Below are positions 46,309 to 53,951 of a DNA stretch of 64,000 nt, piece by piece (the stretch's first letter is position 1; each line of letters starts with the position of its first letter). The DNA is from Endozoicomonas sp. 4G (GTDB lineage Bacteria > Pseudomonadota > Gammaproteobacteria > Pseudomonadales > Endozoicomonadaceae), in assembly GCF_023822025.1 (NCBI RefSeq), contig NZ_CP082909.1, positions 5,004,001 to 5,068,000 of the forward strand, in the 5' to 3' direction. The notes below the pieces were generated by a model. It was not told the origin of the DNA and did not search any database. It was given only the letters and a program-made list of their open reading frames with translations. The position numbers were made by a program, and so were the translations under genes.

Positions 46309-47904
46309 TTAGCTGAACTGATGCATGGTGTTGTCTGCTCCGGCCGCTTTCAGTGCGGCATCACCGGAGAAGTACTCTTTGTGATCGTCACCCATGTCAG
46401 AACCGGCCATATTCTGGTGTTTAACACAGGCGATACCCTGACGGATTTCTTTGCGCTGAACGTTAGCCACGTAGCCCAACATGCCCTGATCACCAAAATA
46501 CTCTTTAGCCAGATTGTCAGTGGACAGTGCGGCAGTGTGATAAGTTGGCAGGGTGATCAGATGGTGGAAGATACCGGCTTCACGGGCAGCGTCAGCCTGG
46601 AAGGTACGGATCTTGTCATCAGCCACCCGGGCCAGTTCCGTTTCATCATACTCCGCACTCATCAACTGGCTGCGATCGTAGGCAGAAACGTCTTTACCCT
46701 GTTCGCTCCAGGCATCGAATACCTGCTGGCGGAAATTCAGAGTCCAGTTGAAGGACGGTGAATTATTGTAGACCAGCTTGGCGTTCGGGCAGGTTTCACG
46801 AATCCTGTTGACCATCCCGGCGATCTGGCCAACGTGGGGTTTTTCGGTTTCGATCCACAGCAGGTCAGCGCCGTTTTGCAGGGAAGTGATGCAGTCCAGG
46901 ACCACACGATCCTCACCGGTGCCCTGGCGGAACTGGAACAGATTGCTGGGCAGACGTTTGGGACGAACCAGCTTACCATTGCGGTTCATGATGACGTCGC
47001 CGTTTTTCGTGTTCTCTGGAGTCACTTCTTCAACATCCAGGAAACTGTTGTACTGGTCGCCCAGGTCACCAGGCTGGTGGGTGACTGCCAGTTGCTTGGT
47101 CAGTCCGGCACCCAGAGAGTCAGTACGGGCAACAATAACTCCGTCGTCTACCCCCAGCTCCAGGAAGGCGTAGCGAACAGCACGGATCTTGGCCAGAAAA
47201 TCTTCGTGAGGAACAGTGACCTTGCCGTCCTGGTGACCACATTGTTTCTCATCAGACACCTGGTTTTCTATCTGGATACAGCAGGCACCGGCTTCAATCA
47301 TTTTTTTGGCCAACAGGTAAGTCGCTTCTGCGTTACCGAAACCCGCATCAATGTCGGCAATAATAGGTACGACGTGTGTCTTGTGATGGTCGATCTGGCT
47401 CTGAAGTTCTGCTTCTTTAGCGGTATCACCCGCCTTGCGGGCAGCATCCAGTTCACGGAACAGACCACCCAGTTCACGGGCGTCAGCCTGACGCAGGAAT
47501 GTGTAGAGTTCTTCAATCAGGCCAGCTACAGACGTTTTCTCGTGCATGGATTGGTCGGGCAAGGGACCAAACTCGGAGCGCAATGCCGCAACCATCCAGC
47601 CGGACAGGTAAAGGTAGCGACGGTCAGTGCTGTTGAAATGTTTCTTGATGGAGATCATTTTCTGCTGACCGATAAATCCATGCCAGCAGCCCAGGGATTG
47701 GGTGTATTTTGCCGTGTCAGCGTCGTAAGCTGCCATGTCTTCGCGCATGATTCTGGCGGTGTAGCGGGCAATATCCAGACCGGTCTTGAAAGGGTTCTGC
47801 GCTTTCATGCGCGCAGCGTATTCGGGGTTGATCGCTTCCCAGGAAGAGCCCTGAGCCGCTTTGAGTGAAGCGATTGCGTCAATATCATTCAGGTAGTTTG
47901 ACAT
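46309..47904 (-). CDS. aceA: isocitrate lyase AceA
   Basis: 531 residues from the ATG at 47904 (MSNYLNDIDAIASL). The catalytic-Cys motif is KQCGH (in SDEKQCGHQDGKV), as in the long Pseudomonas-type enzyme, not the KKCGH of E. coli. Metal-binding ADIDAGFGN is also present. It splits isocitrate into glyoxylate and succinate in the glyoxylate shunt, allowing growth on acetate or fatty acids. No malate synthase is adjacent. Confidence 0.95.
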   Translation of the reverse strand: MSNYLNDIDAIASLKAAQGSSWEAINPEYAARMKAQNPFKTGLDIARYTARIMREDMAAYDADTAKYTQSLGCWHGFIGQQKMISIKKHFNSTDRRYLYLSGWMVAALRSEFGPLPDQSMHEKTSVAGLIEELYTFLRQADARELGGLFRELDAARKAGDTAKEAELQSQIDHHKTHVVPIIADIDAGFGNAEATYLLAKKMIEAGACCIQIENQVSDEKQCGHQDGKVTVPHEDFLAKIRAVRYAFLELGVDDGVIVARTDSLGAGLTKQLAVTHQPGDLGDQYNSFLDVEEVTPENTKNGDVIMNRNGKLVRPKRLPSNLFQFRQGTGEDRVVLDCITSLQNGADLLWIETEKPHVGQIAGMVNRIRETCPNAKLVYNNSPSFNWTLNFRQQVFDAWSEQGKDVSAYDRSQLMSAEYDETELARVADDKIRTFQADAAREAGIFHHLITLPTYHTAALSTDNLAKEYFGDQGMLGYVANVQRKEIRQGIACVKHQNMAGSDMGDDHKEYFSGDAALKAAGADNTMHQFS

Positions 47905-48336
47905 GATGAGTTCTTCCATTTTCGCGACGTCATCAACAGGGTTTGATGACTGGCTTTCGTTGTTGGAGTCTTACCGACCCGGTGCCTGAATTTTGTTATT
48001 TGTGAAGGTTTGTGACAATCCTGTTGTTTTTATTTCTGCTATTTATTTCGTGAATAGTGGTGTTTTTTATACCCCCAAGCTGAGCATTCGGGCTGAACAC
48101 CGCTTTCTTTTTTGTGCAATTATGATAATAAAAACAAGTGGTTATGGTTTTATCGGAAAATGGACTTATGATATACGACTATGTTTAATTAATTGTTTCG
48201 CGTTTACTTTTTCTTCGGAAACATTCTGAAATAAAGTTTTTATGCCATTTTTTTGTGATCTTTTGATAACTGTTTTGAGCAGGCTTTCAATTTCCGTGCG
48301 TGGCTCGTAACTGGATGAAATCTTCATGAAATCACA
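47905..48336. other. AT-rich region between aceA and vapC
   Basis: About 430 bases with no supportable gene. It is strongly AT-rich (poly-T tracts near 48000-48250) and must contain the aceA promoter; I could not fix -35/-10 boxes with confidence. The ORFs in it lack ribosome sites and family motifs. Confidence 0.5.
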
Positions 48337-48762
48337 TTAATTCGGAGCCTTGGCTCCAGGTAGTTTTTGTGCAGCTTTGTCAAAAGTGAACGAGCCATTG
48401 AACGCCTCTTTCTGCTTCTCAACCACACTTCGACCTTTGCAAACAATGAGCGCATCAGCAAAGTCCGCTTCCTTACCTTTTACAGGCTTTGCGTTCTTAA
48501 AGTCACTCAGGGCTTTCCAAACAACCTGGCCGTCCTCAAAGTGGAGGTTGGTTTCCTGAAAAAGCTGCAAAACGGTCTCAATGATTTCAGCTTTGGTAAG
48601 CTGGTATTTTTTGCCCTTTAGCGTCCAGACTGTCTCAACTAAGGCAGCATCAGTCACTAGAACCTTTTCCCCTCCCTGAATCAACCGGGAGGCCTGCGCT
48701 GACTGCTTGTTATCATCTTTCAGCAAGTACCGGAGCAGGATATTGGTATCAATGACTATCAC
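48337..48762 (-). CDS. vapC: PIN-domain toxin VapC
   Basis: 141 residues. PIN nuclease acidic residues: Asp5 in VIDTNILLRYLL, Glu near 43 in ETVWTL, and the FADALIV Asp near residue 103. The gene overlaps the antitoxin gene by four bases, the standard vapBC order. VapC toxins cleave tRNA or rRNA. A second, decayed piece of a closely related vapC is at 52370-52480. Confidence 0.92.
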   Translation of the reverse strand: MIVIDTNILLRYLLKDDNKQSAQASRLIQGGEKVLVTDAALVETVWTLKGKKYQLTKAEIIETVLQLFQETNLHFEDGQVVWKALSDFKNAKPVKGKEADFADALIVCKGRSVVEKQKEAFNGSFTFDKAAQKLPGAKAPN

Positions 48763-48974
48763 TGTAAAGCACTCTGAAGTGAATCGTCGTCTGAGATGTC
48801 CTGCTTGGCCTTGACATGCTTCAGAAACCCTTTTGCTGCCCCTTTATGCTTCTTGATCAAGGTAATCCGACCATCGACGATAAAGCTGTCGATTTCATCT
48901 CCTGGCTGGATGCCGAGTTCTTCACACTGACTGGCAGGGATAGTGATTTGCCGTTTGGCGCTGAGTTTAGGCAT
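48759..48974 (-). CDS. vapB: AbrB/SpoVT-type antitoxin VapB
   Basis: 71 residues. The N-terminal swapped-hairpin domain is clear (KLSAKRQITIPASQCEELGI, PGDEID). The C-terminal tail would wrap VapC. It begins the vapBC operon; an operator-like palindrome lies 28 bases upstream and TnpB element 3 ends 63 bases upstream. Confidence 0.92.
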   Translation of the reverse strand: MPKLSAKRQITIPASQCEELGIQPGDEIDSFIVDGRITLIKKHKGAAKGFLKHVKAKQDISDDDSLQSALQ

Positions 48975-49001
48975 AGTTTTATCTCTTTACATTTTTCGCA
49001 T

Positions 49002-49026
49002 AGTAAAGATAATGTATCACTTTACT
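49002..49026. promoter_or_regulatory. vapBC operator candidate
   Basis: AGTAAAG (49002-49008) and its complement CTTTACT (49020-49026) around 11 bases, directly upstream of vapB. VapBC complexes usually repress their own promoter at such sites. The predicted guide of TnpB element 3 (49018-49037) covers the outer half-site. Confidence 0.5.
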
Positions 49027-49037
49027 TATCGCAATGT

Positions 49038-50508
49038 TTGAATGCTCCCCTTCCTAAAGGAAGGCGATTCTTCTTGGTTAAGCCACAAGACTCTGTTTGG
49101 ACGGTTCAACCAAACCTGCGTCCTCGGACGCCCAAACTGATTCAAGGGTAGTACCAAGCAAAGTAGGCTCATTCAAAGCCACTACTACGGGCGACTTGCG
49201 TAGCAAGGTCGGTCGTAGATACTTCACGCTTCCCGTAGGCAGAATCGAATCAGGAACCATACGTCCATTGTGGATGTATTTGTTCAGGATGTTGCAGGCT
49301 CCGACTTCGTCTCTCGCTGCAACATAACCGCAACCCTGACACTTATAGTTGCGCCCACTTGGCTTATGCCTGTGACCGCACTTAGGGCATGTTTGAGTGG
49401 TGTAGGATTCGTTGATCTTAACCACATCAACCCCTCTCAGCTTGCCTTTGTAGGTCAGGTACTCAACCAATCGACCTAGCGGGTTCCCGCTGTTCTCCTG
49501 GTTGCTGCGTCTTGATCCCTTTTTCTGCTTACGCCTGTTACGTGCTATTTCTGTCACATCCCCAACAACCAATGTTCCGGCTTGCCGTTCAATGGCAAAG
49601 TCGATCATCTTGTTTGCGGTATGATGTAGCAAGTTGTGAACTTGCCTGTGGTATCGTGCCAGACATCTGGCCTTTTCAGCCTTGAGTTTTTGTCTTCGAC
49701 GGGAACCCTTCTGGCATTTGTCTATTAGACGTGTGTAGCCTGCTATTTTCTTGTTCCTGCCTTGCGTCAATGAACGCAAGCCACGACCAACAACAGCCGT
49801 TGATTTGATGCCGTCCGTCATGACAGCGGTATGAATGATACCCAAATCAGCCGCAACGGTGTTGTCTCCGGCTGATTCTGGTTTCTCAACTACGTCTTGA
49901 ATGGAAATGTAGAGAGTGCGGTATCCAAGCTCAATTCCTGTGATCTTGCCTTGCGGCAATTGAGCCAGTGGAATTTTGATTGATAGACCCTTTACCCCAC
50001 GACCATTGGACAGATTCAGCCTATTCCCCTTGCGGCGAATGGCTGACTGCTTCCAAGTCACAGTCTGGAATTTCTTCTTGCACTTCCAAGGGTAACGGGC
50101 TTTAGTGTCGCCCTGTTCCCTTTTGGTTCGAGTTGAGTCTATGGAGTCGTACAACTTCTCGACGAGCTTCTGTATGGTCTGCGAATGCAATGCATACTTG
50201 CCTTTGACGTGAGTCTTCATTTTAGACTCGGTAGGCCACTTCCAGTGGCGCTTGCGGATATATTTGTGCAAACGAACTATGTCATTCCACAGGCGAGCCG
50301 CTTCCAGACGGACTTGCGTCTGTCCATCTGTTGGCTTGCCTATGTTGATTTGAATGACACGATTTTTTTTCACGCGATTTCCTTTTTTCTCTATATATTT
50401 ATACTACAGAAAGCCAATGGCTACATTGATATTGTTGATACAAGGAAGCCTGGCGGCTTCCCCGTTTACATCCCCGCACTAAAAGTACGGGGTTTTTCAC
50501 GGGTTACG
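49038..50508 (-). mobile_element. IS605-superfamily TnpB-only element (element 3, copy of element 2)
   Basis: 1471 bases, exactly the length of element 2, with TCAA at the right end (49038-49041) and TTAT outside the left end (50509-50512). The end sequences match element 2 almost perfectly while the flanks differ, which fixes the boundaries. Left flank: the duplicated flavodoxin region. Right flank: the vapBC promoter. Predicted guide begins ACATTGCGATAAGTAA. No tnpA. Confidence 0.9.
49078..50373 (-). CDS. tnpB: TnpB-family RNA-guided nuclease (element 3)
   Basis: 431 residues with about 21 substitutions from the element 2 protein and no gaps, so both copies are under constraint or recent. 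It has the same unusual RuvC-II segment (VVGDVTEIA), the same zinc ribbon (TCPKC...CQGC) and the same 75-residue C-terminal tail. Confidence 0.88.
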   Translation of the reverse strand: MKKNRVIQINIGKPTDGQTQVRLEAARLWNDIVRLHKYIRKRHWKWPTESKMKTHVKGKYALHSQTIQKLVEKLYDSIDSTRTKREQGDTKARYPWKCKKKFQTVTWKQSAIRRKGNRLNLSNGRGVKGLSIKIPLAQLPQGKITGIELGYRTLYISIQDVVEKPESAGDNTVAADLGIIHTAVMTDGIKSTAVVGRGLRSLTQGRNKKIAGYTRLIDKCQKGSRRRQKLKAEKARCLARYHRQVHNLLHHTANKMIDFAIERQAGTLVVGDVTEIARNRRKQKKGSRRSNQENSGNPLGRLVEYLTYKGKLRGVDVVKINESYTTQTCPKCGHRHKPSGRNYKCQGCGYVAARDEVGACNILNKYIHNGRMVPDSILPTGSVKYLRPTLLRKSPVVVALNEPTLLGTTLESVWASEDAGLVEPSKQSLVA

Positions 50509-50548
50509 ATAAAATCATTATTAGAAAAGGCTGACTACTAACTCGCAG

Positions 50549-51108
50549 TCAGCTTAAGGTCAGTTTTTCTGCCAGAGTGGCAACGCGAATACCCAGCAGT
50601 TCAGCCGTTTTATAATCAGCAGGACCCAGTTTTCCCTTTTCAGTCTGGGCAATCAGACCCTGGCTGGCTCCCAGTCTGTTGATATGCTCAGAACGGCGGG
50701 CATCAACACCTGTCCAATGCATACCATGCTGGGCAGCAAAGGTTTGAAGGTATTGAATGGTTGCAAGCTGCTCACCGCTGGGGCAGCTACCCACGGTAAA
50801 TCCGGCAGCTACTTTGTCTAGCCATTCTCTTCTGACGTACCACGGGTTACTGGTAGCATCCGCAAAAGCCTTGAATTGTGCAGTCACTCCTCCCATGTAG
50901 TACAGGGTTTCAATGTAATTGACGGGTTCCCTCTATCAATGGCACCCAAACTCCGTTCACCCTGAGCGGAGTCGAAGGGTGGTTGGCAGGGGCTTTATTG
51001 TTAGTTCGGAGTCCACATCCTTCGACTCCGCTCAGGATGAACATAGATTGTTCACATCAAACTCATTGAAATGATGTAATAGGTCGGTGTACCGAATACA
51101 ATCCCCTG
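50549..51108 (-). pseudogene. truncated duplicate of the flavodoxin/WrbA-like gene
   Basis: Near-identical to the 3' part of the intact gene at 54957-55523, including the downstream palindrome. Homology runs from 50512 to 50896, is interrupted by a 182-base insert, resumes at 51079 and stops at 51108, where an ISAs1 remnant begins. The first third of the gene, including the FMN loop, is missing. Confidence 0.88.
50897..51078. repeat. 182-bp MITE-like insert with a 24-bp internal inverted repeat
   Basis: Lies exactly between CCCAT and ATAGG of the flavodoxin copy; removing it restores the intact sequence CCCATATAGG. Inside, GTTCACCCTGAGCGGAGTCG (50954 on) and its near-perfect complement (51019 on, ending CAGGATGAAC) form a long hairpin. 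The outer ends are weakly inverted (TTTCAATG / CATTGAAA). No ORF, so it is non-autonomous. Confidence 0.85.
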
Positions 51109-51345
51109 TAAACCCCCTTTAGGGACAGCCGTAATTTCATTGGATTTCGAGTCTACTTTCATTTACCCCAATATCAAGCTATGGCGATGACTCCAGGCGC
51201 TGACCATGTGCACGGCATGCTTGCCTCTGCCCCTTCCTCTGGAGCCTTTAACAGTTACGAAACTCCTTAACAAGCCGATATTGTGGCTGTATGGAAAGTT
51301 AAGTGTTTTGTAACAAGAAGCACCGCATAAGCTACGCTTTTCCAT
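51109..51345 (-). pseudogene. ISAs1-family transposase remnant
   Basis: The minus strand reads KGSRGRGRGKHAVHMVSAWS then SLILG, a stop, and KVDSKSNEITAVPK. This is the central block of ISAs1-type transposases (GS..RGK..HMVSAW...LVLGQ.K...KSNEI.A.P), with the Gln codon after LILG changed to TAA. Less than a quarter of the gene remains. It forms the breakpoint of the flavodoxin duplicate. Confidence 0.75.
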
Positions 51346-51546
51346 AGCAGATACAGATTATTACTGTCATTCTGTGAGTTTTTGCGATGCTTTTTGCATG
51401 ACGCAGGCGATAGAACGCAGCTTGCCATAAAAAGGCAATCCGGCTACTATTACGAAACAATTTATTGAAAAGAACATACAGCCCTTGGCGACTCCTCCCA
51501 CAATACGGGAAGTGACGACCCAAGGGCTTTTTTTCGAGAGGTCATA
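51346..51546 (+). promoter_or_regulatory. leader with intrinsic terminator before the NYN gene
   Basis: A strong hairpin, AGCCCTTGG (51480-51488) with CCAAGGGCT (51520-51528) followed by seven T, ends only 12 bases before the NYN start codon. A smaller hairpin (GCGATGC/GCATGACGC) lies near 51394-51413. Either a short RNA ends here or the NYN gene is controlled by attenuation. I see no known riboswitch fold. Confidence 0.55.
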
Positions 51547-52287
51547 ATGGCACGGCGGACAGTTGCTATCTTTGTTGACGCAGGCTTCTTTAATAGGCTG
51601 TTTACTCAGTTGGTCGATCCGGACATGAGCATGAAGCCCTCCGAACTTGCAAAAAGGATGTGGCACTACTGGATCAAGCATGTTGACCGTAAAAGCGAAG
51701 ACCTCTACCGCATTTATTACTATGACTGTCCACCGCTCACAAACAAAGTCCATCACCCTATAACAAACAGACAGATCGACTTTTCTAAAAGTGATATTAC
51801 AAGGTACAAGAATAAGCTTCATGAAGCTCTCATGCAGCAGCCTTACGTTGCTTGCAGAATGGGACACCTGAGCACGGTGGATAAACAATGGGGATTTATT
51901 CGTCAGGATAAGATTCACGATTTTAAAAAGCTGATTCGGGGCGATGTCGATCCGAAGGAGATCAATCCTGACAATGTTTCTCTCAGGCCACGGCAAAAAG
52001 GTGTTGATATGAAGCTTGGCATCGACATCACCAGCGTTGTACTGAAGAAGCTGGCAAACAAGATAATACTTATATCTGGTGATAGCGACTTCGTACCAGC
52101 AGCAAAGCTTGCCCGTGTGGAAGGGGCTCATTTTATCCTGGATGCTATGGGGAGAACGGTCAAAGGCGATCTGGCTGAACATATCGACGGATTAAAAACC
52201 CATGTTAGCCGCTATAGAAGAGACAATGCTTCAGGGCTAGAGGGGATAAAAGTGACACCCCATCATCAAGATAAGAAAATCCCCTAA
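51547..52287 (+). CDS. NYN-domain (LabA/PIN-like) putative ribonuclease
   Basis: 246 residues. Acidic residues of the NYN/PIN fold: D11 in IFVDAGF, the KGVDMKLGIDI block near residue 155, and SGDSDFVPA near 178. The order matches LabA-like NYN proteins, predicted metal-dependent RNases. Residues 55-130 form an insertion I cannot assign. It stands alone between the ISAs1 remnant and an IS3 element, so it is probably acquired. An intrinsic terminator lies just ahead of its ribosome site (GAGAGG). Function unproven. Confidence 0.85.
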   Translation: MARRTVAIFVDAGFFNRLFTQLVDPDMSMKPSELAKRMWHYWIKHVDRKSEDLYRIYYYDCPPLTNKVHHPITNRQIDFSKSDITRYKNKLHEALMQQPYVACRMGHLSTVDKQWGFIRQDKIHDFKKLIRGDVDPKEINPDNVSLRPRQKGVDMKLGIDITSVVLKKLANKIILISGDSDFVPAAKLARVEGAHFILDAMGRTVKGDLAEHIDGLKTHVSRYRRDNASGLEGIKVTPHHQDKKIP

Positions 52288-52369
52288 GAAAAACGTTTGT
52301 CGGGTAGAGGCATGGTCAACAAGCTCAGGCTTTAGTCGGTCTACTTCATATATAGCCAACCCTTCTAAC

Positions 52370-52480
52370 GATGGGACAGAGCCAGTATTCAAGAAACAAA
52401 CCAGCAAAGCTCGCGTCCTTACGCTTTGCGTTCTTAAAGTCACTCAGGGCTTCCCAGACAGCCATTGATGCTACTTTTGT
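52370..52480 (-). pseudogene. vapC remnant
   Basis: The minus strand reads VWEALSDFKNAKRKDASFAG, matching VWKALSDFKNAKPVK...ADFAD of the intact VapC (codons about 80-105). At DNA level the motif GCGTTCTTAAAGTCACTCAG is shared exactly. It is cut off before the start of the IS3 element. Confidence 0.65.
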
Positions 52481-52584
52481 TCGTTATGATTGTTCTTGCC
52501 CCTCAGATTATAGTGGACCCCATAAACTGGACAGCTAGCTAAGTTAAGTTTTCTGGCTGTAACATGACCCTAAAGGAGGGAATC

Positions 52585-52869
52585 ATGGCAGCAAAAAGAA
52601 AACGACACGCGCCCGAGTTCAAGGCACAGGTGGCACTGGAAGCTTACAAGGGCGATAAGACTATAAACCAGCTGGCCAGTGAGCATGAAGTTGCAGCTGT
52701 GCAGGTCAGTCAGTGGAAGCGTCAACTGCTCCAAGGGATTTCAGAGGTCTTCGGCAGGACAAGACCAGAGGTTGATCCGGAAACGCTGACAGCGCCACTT
52801 TACCAAGAGATCGGTCGGCTCAAAATGGAGCTGGACTGGTTGAAAAAAAAATCAGGCAATGTCCACTGA
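52585..52869 (+). CDS. IS3-family transposase OrfA
   Basis: 94 residues from the ATG at 52585. The helix-turn-helix start KRKRHAPEFKAQVALEAYKG and the leucine-zipper-like tail IGRLKMELDWLKKK are typical. GGAGG lies before an upstream part of the frame; the longer reading from 52564 adds seven residues. A run of nine A (52843-52851) lies near the end. Confidence 0.93.
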   Translation: MAAKRKRHAPEFKAQVALEAYKGDKTINQLASEHEVAAVQVSQWKRQLLQGISEVFGRTRPEVDPETLTAPLYQEIGRLKMELDWLKKKSGNVH

Positions 52870-53692
52870 TGAGAAGCGGAGGTGCATTGAGCCAGATCAT
52901 CCAGAACTGAGCATTCAGCGACAATGTGAGCTGATTGGGTTAAACAGGTCAAGTTGGTATTACCAAGCCTCTCAGGCTCAGGAAAGCCTGGAGAACCTGA
53001 GCCTGATGCGCTTGATTGACGAACAGTATACACGTACACCGTTTTACGGCAGTCGCAGGTTAACAGCGTGGCTGAATAACCAGGGCTATCCAGTCAACAG
53101 GAAGCGTGTTCAGCGGCTCATGCAGCTGATGGGCATACAGGGTGTAGGGCCAAAACCTGGAACCAGTCTGAGGAACAAGGAGCACAAGGTGTACCCTTAC
53201 TTGCTTCGAGGGGTTGAGATTCTCAGGCCTAACCAGGTGTGGAGTACTGATATTACCTACTGCCCTATGCCGCAGGGGTTCATGTATCTGGTTGCCATTA
53301 TTGACTGGTATAGCCGTTACGTGGTGAGCTGGGAGTTATCAAATACATTGGATGCAGATTTTTGTATCCATGCGTTGAACCGTGCTCTGGAGCGGGCACA
53401 GCCTGACATATTCAACACAGATCAAGGCTGTCAGTTTACCAGCCATGATTTTCTGGCACCCTTACAGGAACGGGAAATCAAGATCAGTATGGACGGCAAA
53501 GGCCGAGCACTGGATAACATTTTTGTAGAAAGGCTCTGGCGTTCCGTCAAGTACGAATGGCTATACACACATGAGTTTCAGACGGTTCCTGAGCTTCACG
53601 CAGGGCTGGATGAGTACTTTGAGTTTTACAACACTGAGCGATTACATCAGTCGCTGGACTATAAGACACCGAAGGCAATTCACTTTGCATGA
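52859..53692 (+). CDS. IS3-family transposase OrfB (DDE)
   Basis: 277 residues. HTH_21 block (RQCELIGLNRSSWYYQ), then the rve integrase core with DDE residues in WSTDITY, FNTDQGCQF and NIFVERLWRSVKYEW. The frame is intact. It overlaps OrfA by 11 bases; the frame relation is +1 relative to OrfA, not the -1 usual for programmed IS3 frameshifting, so either coupled translation or a one-base indel in the ancestor applies. Confidence 0.94.
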   Translation: MSTDEKRRCIEPDHPELSIQRQCELIGLNRSSWYYQASQAQESLENLSLMRLIDEQYTRTPFYGSRRLTAWLNNQGYPVNRKRVQRLMQLMGIQGVGPKPGTSLRNKEHKVYPYLLRGVEILRPNQVWSTDITYCPMPQGFMYLVAIIDWYSRYVVSWELSNTLDADFCIHALNRALERAQPDIFNTDQGCQFTSHDFLAPLQEREIKISMDGKGRALDNIFVERLWRSVKYEWLYTHEFQTVPELHAGLDEYFEFYNTERLHQSLDYKTPKAIHFA

Positions 53693-53951
53693 GGGATTTT
53701 CAACCACTGCCAGGACTTAACTTAAATTTGTTGATTTACTGTCTTGACAGTGGGGTCCACCATAGATTGGACTCTGAAGAAGAATCAGTGTGAGAGAAAA
53801 ACAGTAAAATCTCAGTCTACTTCTGGGATTAATTAATCCAGAAGTGGTGACAAAGAAAGAAAGAATGAATGAAGCCTGAAGTGGTGTTTTATCTTCAGGC
53901 TTCAATGTCTGATTTCTTTTCAAATAGAAAAAAACTGTCAATGAGGGGGCT

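Larger units (their letters stand above)
52513..53761 (+). mobile_element. IS3-family insertion sequence
   Basis: About 1.25 kb, bounded by GTGGACCCC on the left and GGGGTCCAC(C) on the right. ATA flanks both sides (52510-52512 and 53762-53764), a possible 3-base target duplication. It holds two overlapping transposase frames. It sits next to the vapC remnant. Confidence 0.85.

Noticed and set aside
46834-47868. 344-codon ORF opposite aceA
   Set aside because: It is the antisense shadow of a well-conserved isocitrate lyase and shows no family motif or ribosome site.
51346-51546. Retron or group II intron RNA upstream of the NYN gene
   Set aside because: No reverse transcriptase is nearby and no msr/msd or domain V fold is evident; the part to the left is an ISAs1 remnant.
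51367-52182. 271-codon ORF opposite the NYN gene
   Set aside because: The plus-strand NYN motifs are clear and this frame has none.
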